Origin: an uncultured bacterium
GTDB taxonomy: Bacteria; Cyanobacteriota; Vampirovibrionia; Gastranaerophilales; Gastranaerophilaceae
NCBI GenBank assembly: GCA_902794035.1
Contig: CADBFN010000002.1
Coordinates: 53,158 to 117,157 of the forward strand
Length of the DNA stretch: 64,000 nucleotides
Direction of reading: 5' to 3'
Shown here: positions 15,129-22,895 of the stretch, piece after piece
How the letters are laid out: every line of letters begins with the position of its first letter
Numbering within the stretch: the stretch's first letter is position 1
Notes under the pieces: model-generated
Database searches by the model: none
The model's input: the letters and a program-made list of their open reading frames with translations, nothing else
What the model was told of the DNA's origin: nothing
Position numbers and translations under genes: made by a program

Positions 15129-16955
15129 TTGAATAGTAATTTAGAGAATAGTGATATAAAATCAATAAAAATTTCTGTTGTTATACCGGTATATAACACC
15201 GAAAAGTTTTTAGAAAAATGTCTAAATAGTGTAATAAATCAAACATTTAAAGATTTTGAGGTTATATGTATAAATGATGGTTCTACAGATAATTCTGAAT
15301 CAGTTTTAAATTCTTTTGCTAAACAAGATAATAGAATAAAAATTATAAATCAACAAAATAGAGGTGTAAGTATTGCAAGAAATGAAGGTTTAAAAATTGC
15401 AAAAGGGGATTACATAAGTTTCATTGATTCAGATGATAGTGTCGCTCCTAATTATTTAGAGAACTTATATAATGCAATAATATCAACAGGGGCAGATATT
15501 GCAGTTACATCAATAATTAGAATAAAGAAAGGTAAAGAAAAGTACCGAGTAAAATATGATGAAATAAAAACATATACAACTTTACAAGACAAAATAGATA
15601 TTTGCAAAATTCCTGACTGTTCTTATGTGTGGAATAAACTGTATAAATCTGAACTTGCTAAAAGATTTAAATTTAAAGAAGGTGTTTTTTTTGAAGATGT
15701 TTTATGGATTCCAGAAGTTGTTAAAAATGCAAATAAAGTTGTAACTGTTTCAGATACACATTACATTTATTTTAATAATCCAAACAGTATTGTTCAAAGA
15801 TGTCCTTCTGCTAAAAAGCAAGAAGATGTCTATAATGCGAAAAAATATGCAATTCAATTTTTTGATGATAATCATTTAAGATTAGCTGAAAAAGAACGTA
15901 ATATCTCAAAAAAAGTTAAATTTTTCTGCGGAATACCTTTGTATAAAATTAAAGAATATAATGATGTTGAAACAATATATTTATTCAGTTTTTTACCAAT
16001 TATTAAATGTTATCCTAAGAAAAAAAATCTTTGTAAAATTCTCAATTTATATACTATTGAAGATTACGATATAACCCATAGAAAACTTACATTTTGTGGT
16101 ATTAAATTTAAATATCCTAGATCACAATATAGAAAATTAAAAAAGACAAGTCCGTATTATTATTATAAAAAAAATAAACTGGATATTACGACCTTACCCC
16201 CTGCAGAAGGTCAAACCCGTGACATTCAACTTGCCAATTTAGCATTATTAGAAGAACTTGATTATGTTTGTAAACAAAATGGTTTGAAATATTGGTTAGA
16301 TTTTGGAACTTTGTTAGGGGCAGTCAGACATAAAGGTTTTATACCGTGGGATGATGATATTGATACTGGCATGCCTAGAGAAGATTATGAAAAAATAATT
16401 GATGCCTTTGCAAAATCTTCAAGAAATCCCGATATTTATGCAGATATATTTATTGATAAAAGGAATAACTGCTCAATAAAAGTTTTGCATAAAAAATGTA
16501 GTTTATTATTTGTAGATATTTTCCCTTATGATTTTTATCCACGAGTATCTGAAAGAGAACAATTGGACATTAGTGATAAAATAATGTATTTTGTGCCAAG
16601 AAGTATTAGTGGGGAAAAATCAAAAGATGAAATTGTAAAAGAAATAGAACATTTAAGGACATCTGTATATTTAAGGCCTGTACTGGATAAAGATAGTGCG
16701 GATTTGGTATATGGCATAGATTATTGTCATAATTATAAAAATTGGTTTTATTCACAAGATTATTTTTTCCCTCTTAAAGAAATGTCATTTGAAGGAAAGA
16801 ATTTTCCTGTGCCAAATAATTCTGAAAAATATCTTCAAAGAGTATTTGGGAATTATATGGAATATCCAAGTCGTATAGGAGTAGGACATTCAATGTTTTT
16901 AACATTGACCAGTGATAATAAAAACATTATAGACAGTTTGAAAAATAATAGGTAA
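15129..16955 (+). CDS. GT2 glycosyltransferase-LicD fusion protein
   Basis: A 608-aa two-domain enzyme. Residues 12-120 are a family-2 glycosyltransferase (SVVIPVYNTEKFLEKCLNSV, INDGSTDNS, nucleotide-sugar DxD in FIDSDDS). Residues 280-350 are a linker with FCGIPLYKIK and FCGIKFK motifs. Residues 370-600 are a LicD nucleotidyltransferase domain with YWLDFGTLLGAVRHKGF and WDDDID. GT2 enzymes add a sugar from an NDP donor; LicD enzymes attach phospho-choline or phospho-polyol groups from CDP donors. Such a fusion would make and decorate a glycan in one protein. It starts a tightly spaced operon. Confidence 0.85.
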   Translation: MNSNLENSDIKSIKISVVIPVYNTEKFLEKCLNSVINQTFKDFEVICINDGSTDNSESVLNSFAKQDNRIKIINQQNRGVSIARNEGLKIAKGDYISFIDSDDSVAPNYLENLYNAIISTGADIAVTSIIRIKKGKEKYRVKYDEIKTYTTLQDKIDICKIPDCSYVWNKLYKSELAKRFKFKEGVFFEDVLWIPEVVKNANKVVTVSDTHYIYFNNPNSIVQRCPSAKKQEDVYNAKKYAIQFFDDNHLRLAEKERNISKKVKFFCGIPLYKIKEYNDVETIYLFSFLPIIKCYPKKKNLCKILNLYTIEDYDITHRKLTFCGIKFKYPRSQYRKLKKTSPYYYYKKNKLDITTLPPAEGQTRDIQLANLALLEELDYVCKQNGLKYWLDFGTLLGAVRHKGFIPWDDDIDTGMPREDYEKIIDAFAKSSRNPDIYADIFIDKRNNCSIKVLHKKCSLLFVDIFPYDFYPRVSEREQLDISDKIMYFVPRSISGEKSKDEIVKEIEHLRTSVYLRPVLDKDSADLVYGIDYCHNYKNWFYSQDYFFPLKEMSFEGKNFPVPNNSEKYLQRVFGNYMEYPSRIGVGHSMFLTLTSDNKNIIDSLKNNR

Positions 16956-16959
16956 GAAA

Positions 16960-17892
16960 ATGAAACTTTTTTCTATAAAAAATAATGAAGTGACAAAACA
17001 TATTGAATATAGAATATTTGGCATTAAAATATCACGCAGAAATAGAATTTCAGAGATTAAAGCTGAAAATGAATACTTAATAGATATCATTAACAGTATA
17101 GGAGCTGATAAAATTCCGGTTGCTAAAGGTGAACTAAAGGAATGGCAATTAGAATGTTTAGATTTAATGAGAACATTGGATAAAATTTGTAGAGAAAATG
17201 ATATTCCATATTGGTTAGATTTTGGAACTTTGTTAGGGGCAGTCAGACATAAAGGTTTTATACCGTGGGATGATGATATTGATATAAGTATGAAAAAATC
17301 TGATATTGACAGATTATTACCTATTTTAAAAGATTATTTCAAAGATAGTAAATATTTAGTAAGAGAACGAGCTATAACATGTAATAAATACCAAATAAGA
17401 ATTATGAATAAACAATATAATGTTGGTTTAGATATATTTCAAGTTTATACATATCCCAAAAGTGATTTAACTACAGAACTCTGTAATAAAATTAATCAAG
17501 ATATCGTTAAAGCAAGAAAAATTTTTGAAAATAAATATCGCGTAAAAACTATGACGAAAGAAGAAGTCATAAAATCAGTAAATGATATTTCAAATATTCA
17601 AAAACAATTTATTTTACCAACAAAATCGGAAAATACTCAAACTCCTATCTTATTTCACGGGATAGATTATCATTATGATGAAAAATACTTAGTAATGCCA
17701 TATAGTGAAATTTTCCCTCTCAAAGAAATAGAATTTGAAGGTTATAAATTTTATGTTCCAAATAAATATAAAGAATATTTATCACATCTTTGGGATAATT
17801 GGCAAAATATCCCTAACAGTATAGGCACACAGGAACATTTCTTTAAAAATTATAAAAATTCTAATTATTCATATAAAGAAGGAGAAAATTAA
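16960..17892 (+). CDS. LicD family phosphotransferase
   Basis: A 310-aa LicD protein beginning 4 bases after the previous gene. It carries YWLDFGTLLGAVRHKGF at about residue 84 and WDDDIDI at about 104; 22 residues here equal those in the upstream fusion, and the underlying bases are almost identical too, suggesting a recent duplication or conversion. The C-terminus has FPLKEIEFEGYKF, also found in the other LicD copies. An N-terminal IFGIKISRR motif is shared with paralogues. It should transfer a phosphorylated alcohol from a CDP donor to a glycan. The stop overlaps the next start (TAATG). Confidence 0.85.
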   Translation: MKLFSIKNNEVTKHIEYRIFGIKISRRNRISEIKAENEYLIDIINSIGADKIPVAKGELKEWQLECLDLMRTLDKICRENDIPYWLDFGTLLGAVRHKGFIPWDDDIDISMKKSDIDRLLPILKDYFKDSKYLVRERAITCNKYQIRIMNKQYNVGLDIFQVYTYPKSDLTTELCNKINQDIVKARKIFENKYRVKTMTKEEVIKSVNDISNIQKQFILPTKSENTQTPILFHGIDYHYDEKYLVMPYSEIFPLKEIEFEGYKFYVPNKYKEYLSHLWDNWQNIPNSIGTQEHFFKNYKNSNYSYKEGEN

Positions 17893-18992
17893 TGAAACAT
17901 TTTATAGTTGGGCCAGTAGAAATGTATGAATGTACAAAAAATGTTTTAGGAAAAGGTTATACTTATTTCAGAACTGAAGAATATGGGAATTTGGTAAAAA
18001 ATTGCCTTGAAAAATTATCTGAATATTTGGGTAATAGCACTCCAAATTCATTGATATATTTAGCATCTTCCGGTACAGGAGCTATGGAAGCAGTTATTGA
18101 TAATTGTATGACAAAATCCGATAAAGCTCTTGTCATTAAAGGTGGAACTTTTGGTAAAAGATTCTGCGAATTACTTAATTATTATGATATACCATTTGAA
18201 AGTATAGATTTGGAATGGAATGAAACTTTAACAAAAGAACATTTTAATAAATTTGAAAACAAAGGTTTTAATACATTATTTGTTAATATTGATGAAACTC
18301 AAACAGGACAATTATATGACATCAATATAATTAGTGATTTTTGCAAAAGAAACAATATGTATTTGGTTGTAGATGCAATAAGTTCTTTTCTTGCAGATGA
18401 ATACGATATGGATAAATATGGTATTGATGCAACAATAATAAGTTCTCAAAAAGGTTTATGTATATCTGCAGGAATGGCACTTATTTCATTTAGTAAAAGA
18501 TTTCTGAATAAAATTTATTCAAATCCTTTGCCAAGAACAAAATATTTTAATTTTAGAGATTATCTTAAAGAAATTGAAAGAGGACAAACCCCATATACCC
18601 CACCTGTTACAACTATGTATGAACTGGATGCAATTCTTAATTATATAGAACAAAGTGGTGGCAAAAATAAATGGATAAAAAATGTTGCAGATAAATGTAT
18701 GTATTTTAGAGAAAGAGCAACATCATTAGGTTTTAAAATTCCTCAATATCCAAAATCTAACACTCTTACACCGGTTTATTTTGATGATGTTGATGCAAGT
18801 GAAATTGTCAAAATATTAAGAGATAAGTATGAAATTTATGTAAATCCGTGTGGTGGTAATTTAGCAAACAGATTATTAAGGGTTTCACATATAGGAAATA
18901 CAACAATAGAAGATATTGACGATTTGTTAGAAAAAATGTCAAAAATTTATACTGAATTAAAAAGCAGGGAGTTAATTTATGATAGGAAATAA
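17892..18992 (+). CDS. Class-V PLP-dependent aminotransferase
   Basis: A 366-aa enzyme of the alanine-glyoxylate / 2-aminoethylphosphonate aminotransferase type. Motifs include LIYLASSGTGAMEAVIDN at the cofactor phosphate site, VVDAISSF with the PLP-pyridine aspartate, and the PLP lysine in ISSQKGL at about residue 187. It overlaps the next gene, a TagD-like cytidylyltransferase, by 14 bases. The pair suggests that an aminated small alcohol phosphate is made and activated as a CDP derivative. There is no PEP mutase gene here, so a phosphonate route is not supported. The substrate is unknown. Confidence 0.75.
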   Translation: MKHFIVGPVEMYECTKNVLGKGYTYFRTEEYGNLVKNCLEKLSEYLGNSTPNSLIYLASSGTGAMEAVIDNCMTKSDKALVIKGGTFGKRFCELLNYYDIPFESIDLEWNETLTKEHFNKFENKGFNTLFVNIDETQTGQLYDINIISDFCKRNNMYLVVDAISSFLADEYDMDKYGIDATIISSQKGLCISAGMALISFSKRFLNKIYSNPLPRTKYFNFRDYLKEIERGQTPYTPPVTTMYELDAILNYIEQSGGKNKWIKNVADKCMYFRERATSLGFKIPQYPKSNTLTPVYFDDVDASEIVKILRDKYEIYVNPCGGNLANRLLRVSHIGNTTIEDIDDLLEKMSKIYTELKSRELIYDRK

Positions 18993-19455
18993 AACTGTAG
19001 TTTATACTTCAGGTACTTTTGATATGCTGCATATAAATCATTTAAAAATGATAGAGTATGCAAGAGCTTTAGGCGATATTTTAATTGTTGGAGTTAATAC
19101 TGATGAACTTGTTGCAAGTTACAAATCTACTCCGATTATTCCATTCGAGCAAAGAATAGCACTTATGAAAGCTATAAAAGGCCCTGACATAGTTATACCT
19201 CAAAGGTCTTTAGACCATACAGACAAAGTAAAGAAATTGAATTTTGATATTTTTGTGGTTGGAGATGACTGGACTGGGAAATATGATTATTTAAAAGAAC
19301 AGGGAGTTGAAGTTGTTTACTTTCCTTATGGTGAAGGTATAAGTTCTTCAAAATTAAAAAAGAAAATTTATGATAATTATAAAAAATTACAGGATAAAGC
19401 CAATAATCATTTGCCACTTGATGCAGATGTACAAACTTTGGAGCTTAGAGAATGA
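18979..19455 (+). CDS. TagD-like glycerol-3-phosphate cytidylyltransferase family protein
   Basis: A 158-aa nucleotidyltransferase. VYTSGTFDMLHINHLKMIEY carries the HxxH nucleotide-binding motif (HINH in place of the usual HxGH), and GISSSKLKK near residue 133 corresponds to the ISTT-type CTP-binding motif. TagD enzymes form CDP-glycerol from CTP and glycerol-3-phosphate. The core is about 30 residues longer than TagD at the C-terminus. It overlaps the aminotransferase before it and the LicD gene after it, so the three are probably made together and act on one substituent. Confidence 0.8.
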   Translation: MIGNKTVVYTSGTFDMLHINHLKMIEYARALGDILIVGVNTDELVASYKSTPIIPFEQRIALMKAIKGPDIVIPQRSLDHTDKVKKLNFDIFVVGDDWTGKYDYLKEQGVEVVYFPYGEGISSSKLKKKIYDNYKKLQDKANNHLPLDADVQTLELRE

Positions 19456-20486
19456 ATATAGGACAATATATTATAGATATATTACGGAATAAACCCGATA
19501 AGAAATATATAGAATTAAGAAAAGTAATAAAATATTATAGCAAAAGTTATAATTTGAATAATAAAATTATAAATACAATAAATAATCGTTGTCGCATAAT
19601 GCAACGAAGTCATTATGACGAAGATGTTAAAGCTCTAAAAGACTATTTCAATACTTTAGATGCTACAAAATTAAAAAAAGCAAAAGGGGAATTTCGAGAA
19701 CATCAATTAAGAGTTTTGGAACTGGCTAAAACTCTTATAAAAGATATTGAAGAAATAGGTTTACATCCTATGTTGGTTGGGGGATCTTTAATAGGTGCTA
19801 TCCGTCATGGTGGTTTTGTTCCGTGGGATGATGATATTGATTTTGATTTAATGCAAGAAGAATTTGAAAAATTACTCCAATATGTAAAAGACAAATATAT
19901 TTTATGTGATGATTCTAAATGTGTAAAATATTATGAACAACTTGCAATTATTGATAAAACATTACAAGACAACCCAAATTCTATTATTTTCATCAAGAAA
20001 CCAACTTGTTTAAGTGCATATAAGGGTAAATCTCTTGAAAATTGTGTTGTTATTGATTTTTTCCCAAGAATTTATATAAATCCTGCAATAACACAAGCAG
20101 AATATGCTGCGTATAGAGAACACCAAAGTCATTTTTTAAGAAAGTCATTACCTTATTCAGAAAAGTTTGCTTACTGGAAAAAAGAAATTAATGATAGTGG
20201 AATTTTCTGTTCTAAAAGTGATTTAACAGCTTATGGGTGGGGAAATATTTCTTTTAAGAAACGGAATTTTTCAATAATGAATATAAATGATATTTTCCCT
20301 TTGGAAAACATTAATTTTGAGGGGCATATTTTTCATACAGTAAAAAATTACAGGAAATACTTAAATGATTTTTATGGGGATTATATGAAATTGCCTATAA
20401 AAATTAAAATTGCAGAATATGTAACACTTTACAATAAATATTTAAAAACAAAAGGTCGAGAATTTTATATTACAAAGGTTATTTAA
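19452..20486 (+). CDS. LicD family protein, divergent
   Basis: A 344-aa LicD member that overlaps the previous gene by four bases (ATGA). The active-site region is PMLVGGSLIGAIRHGGF with VPWDDDIDFDL, so the LDFGTLLGA form of the other copies becomes VGGSLIGA. The metal-binding WDDDID is intact. The C-terminal FPLENINFEGHIFHT motif matches the FPLKEIEFEG motif of the paralogues. The different pocket suggests a different phospho-alcohol or acceptor. An N-terminal extension of about 80 helical, basic residues is unlike the others. Confidence 0.8.
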   Translation: MNIGQYIIDILRNKPDKKYIELRKVIKYYSKSYNLNNKIINTINNRCRIMQRSHYDEDVKALKDYFNTLDATKLKKAKGEFREHQLRVLELAKTLIKDIEEIGLHPMLVGGSLIGAIRHGGFVPWDDDIDFDLMQEEFEKLLQYVKDKYILCDDSKCVKYYEQLAIIDKTLQDNPNSIIFIKKPTCLSAYKGKSLENCVVIDFFPRIYINPAITQAEYAAYREHQSHFLRKSLPYSEKFAYWKKEINDSGIFCSKSDLTAYGWGNISFKKRNFSIMNINDIFPLENINFEGHIFHTVKNYRKYLNDFYGDYMKLPIKIKIAEYVTLYNKYLKTKGREFYITKVI

Positions 20487-20497
20487 AGGTCAAAAAG

Positions 20498-21856
20498 ATG
20501 AAAACATTTGGTATAATACTAGCTTCGGGTACTGGTAGCAGATATGGAAATGACACTCCAAAACAATTTATAAAAATTGCAGGTAAAACAATATTAGAAC
20601 ATACAATAGAAATTTTTGAGAAATCAAAAAAAATTGATGAAATTATTATTGTAATTACCCCTTCTTATCGTAATATCACTGAAGAAATTTTAAATAAAAA
20701 TAATTATAAAAAAGTTTCAAAACTATTAAATGGGGGTGCTACAAGAAAAGAAAGTTCTTTTATTGGTATAAGTTCTATTGATGAAAATTGTGATAATGAT
20801 ATAAATGTGGTAATACACGACTGTGCAAGACCATTTTTAACTCAAAACATAATATCTGAATGCGTAAATGCACTATCAAAATATTTCGCAGTAGATGTTG
20901 CCATTCCGTCTGCTGATACAATTATAGAAGTAAACGAAGAAAACATTATAAATAATATTCCAAATAGAGCAAGTTTAAAACGAGGACAAACACCACAATG
21001 TTTCAAGCTCCCTATCATAAAAAAGGCTCACGAATTAGCAAAAAATGATAATAATTTTACTGATGATTGCGGATTAATCATAAAATATAATTTGGGTAAA
21101 GTTTATGTTGTAAATGGTGATACAGAAAATATTAAAATTACATACCCAAGTGATATTTATATGGCAGATAGATTATTTCAAATAAGAAGTACAATTTATC
21201 CGCATAAGCAAAATTTAAATAATTTAAAAAATTCAGTAATCGTAATATTTGGGGGAACAAGTGGAATCGGTTTGTGTACTGCCAAATTAGCAAAACAGTA
21301 TGGAGCAAAAGTTTATACTACTTCATCAAGTGTCGGTTGTGATATTACAAAATATTCTGATGTGCAAAAATTTTTAGAAAATGTTTATAAAGAAACAAAA
21401 CAAATTGATTTAGTGATAAATTCTGCAGGAATATTAAGAATGGGAAAATTATCGGAAAGAAGTATAGATGATATTCAACAGGACATAAATGTAAATTATA
21501 CAGGGGCAATAAATGTTGTAAAAGCATCTATACAATATTTAAAGGAAACAAAAGGCTCAATTCAATTATATGCTTCAAGTTCATATACAAGAGGTAGAGC
21601 ACTATACTCAACATATTCTTCGACAAAAGCAGGCATTGTAAATTTAGCACAGGCTACCGCTGAAGAATTGAGTTTTGACAAAATTAGGGTAAATGTTATA
21701 AACCCCGAAAGATGTGCAACCCCAATGAGATTTAAGGCTTTCGGTAAAGAGCCTAAAAACAGTTTATTAAATCCGGAAAAGGTGGCAGAAGCATCTTTGA
21801 AAACATATTTATCAGATATTACAGGACAAGTCATAGATGTAAAAAGGGAAAATTAG
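20498..21856 (+). CDS. Bcs1-like bifunctional ribitol-5-phosphate cytidylyltransferase / SDR reductase
   Basis: A 452-aa fusion. Residues 1-225 are an IspD/TarI-type cytidylyltransferase (IILASGTGSRYGNDTPKQF, later HDCARPFLT). Residues 245-452 are a short-chain dehydrogenase with VIVIFGGTSGIG at the NADPH site and catalytic YSTYSSTK at about 369. This order and length match Haemophilus Bcs1/Acs1, which reduces ribulose-5-phosphate and makes CDP-ribitol. The likely product is CDP-ribitol for one of the LicD enzymes in this operon. IspD activity in isoprenoid synthesis is unlikely given the fusion and the location. Confidence 0.85.
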   Translation: MKTFGIILASGTGSRYGNDTPKQFIKIAGKTILEHTIEIFEKSKKIDEIIIVITPSYRNITEEILNKNNYKKVSKLLNGGATRKESSFIGISSIDENCDNDINVVIHDCARPFLTQNIISECVNALSKYFAVDVAIPSADTIIEVNEENIINNIPNRASLKRGQTPQCFKLPIIKKAHELAKNDNNFTDDCGLIIKYNLGKVYVVNGDTENIKITYPSDIYMADRLFQIRSTIYPHKQNLNNLKNSVIVIFGGTSGIGLCTAKLAKQYGAKVYTTSSSVGCDITKYSDVQKFLENVYKETKQIDLVINSAGILRMGKLSERSIDDIQQDINVNYTGAINVVKASIQYLKETKGSIQLYASSSYTRGRALYSTYSSTKAGIVNLAQATAEELSFDKIRVNVINPERCATPMRFKAFGKEPKNSLLNPEKVAEASLKTYLSDITGQVIDVKREN

Positions 21857-21857
21857 A

Positions 21858-22889
21858 ATGAAATTTTTAGAAAAAATATTTTCAGTAAGAAATAGTGGAA
21901 TACATAAAGTTTGGACTATTTTTGGCATTAAGTGTTCATTTAAATCGTTAAATTTGCAAATTAAGCGAGTAAATACAAAATCAAAAAAAATAGAAAATCA
22001 GATGATTCAATTAATGACAATTATTGGCTCTAGTTGCGATATTACAAAATGTAAAAAAGCAACTGGTGATTTTAGATTATTGCAAGAAGTTCGTCTGGAA
22101 GCATTAAAGCTAGTTATAAAATTATTTGAGAAAAATAATATAGCTTACTGGTTAGATTTTGGTACATTGTTAGGGGCATATAGACACAAAGGCTTTATCC
22201 CTTGGGATGATGATATAGATATTGCTATATTAGAAAAAGACTTTTCAAAAGCAGAAAAAATATTAAATAATTTTTTCAAGGATACAGATTTAATTGTTGA
22301 ATTAGGTGGTAAAGATCGCTCTATGCTTTTAAGGGTAACAGATGCAGATAAAAAATTTATTTACATTGATATATTCCCATACAGTTTTTGTAATAACTCA
22401 GATTTAAAAGAAGAAGAAATATTATCCCGTTTAAATGAAGTCAAAACTTTATTTTATAGAAACTACAATGTAAAAAAATTATATTATTTATTTAAAGATT
22501 CAAAAATAAAAGAAGTTTTAAATTATTTGGAAGATTTGTACAAAAAGTTTGGAATTAAAAAAACTTCGCAAGCAGGCAAGTATCTTTTTTATGATATTTG
22601 GGCTATGTACTCTAATAATAAGCAAAGTTTACACTGTTCATCAGATGTTTTCCCGTTACAAAAATTACAATTTGAAGATATTGAAGCTAATGTTCCAAAA
22701 GATGTTATTACATATTTAAGCAAGTGTGATGAGGGTGCTTATGGGGATATTATGTCATTTCCACCATTGAGAACATTTTGTAACCACCTCGCACTTGATG
22801 AATTAAATAGAAATACAAATTATTCAAAAGAGCTTGAACTAAAGAAAAATTACATTATAGAGTTATCAGAAAATTATAATAAGGAATAA
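21858..22889 (+). CDS. LicD family phosphotransferase
   Basis: A 343-aa LicD protein, 1 base after the CDP-ribitol synthase, so possibly its partner. YWLDFGTLLGAYRHKGF lies at about residue 97 and WDDDIDI at about 117. It has the shared VFPLQKLQFEDIEANVP C-terminal motif and an N-terminal TIFGIKCSFK motif. It should transfer a phospho-alcohol, plausibly ribitol-phosphate, to the growing glycan. Acts at the cytoplasmic face; no membrane helix is seen. Confidence 0.85.
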   Translation: MKFLEKIFSVRNSGIHKVWTIFGIKCSFKSLNLQIKRVNTKSKKIENQMIQLMTIIGSSCDITKCKKATGDFRLLQEVRLEALKLVIKLFEKNNIAYWLDFGTLLGAYRHKGFIPWDDDIDIAILEKDFSKAEKILNNFFKDTDLIVELGGKDRSMLLRVTDADKKFIYIDIFPYSFCNNSDLKEEEILSRLNEVKTLFYRNYNVKKLYYLFKDSKIKEVLNYLEDLYKKFGIKKTSQAGKYLFYDIWAMYSNNKQSLHCSSDVFPLQKLQFEDIEANVPKDVITYLSKCDEGAYGDIMSFPPLRTFCNHLALDELNRNTNYSKELELKKNYIIELSENYNKE

Positions 22890-22895
22890 AATAAA

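Noticed and set aside
17892..19455. 2-Aminoethylphosphonate pathway
   Set aside because: No PEP mutase or phosphonopyruvate decarboxylase is present, and the cytidylyltransferase is TagD-like rather than of the LicC/PntC type.
20498..21856. IspD of the isoprenoid pathway
   Set aside because: The C-terminal SDR fusion and the glycan-operon setting fit a Bcs1-type CDP-ribitol synthase better.
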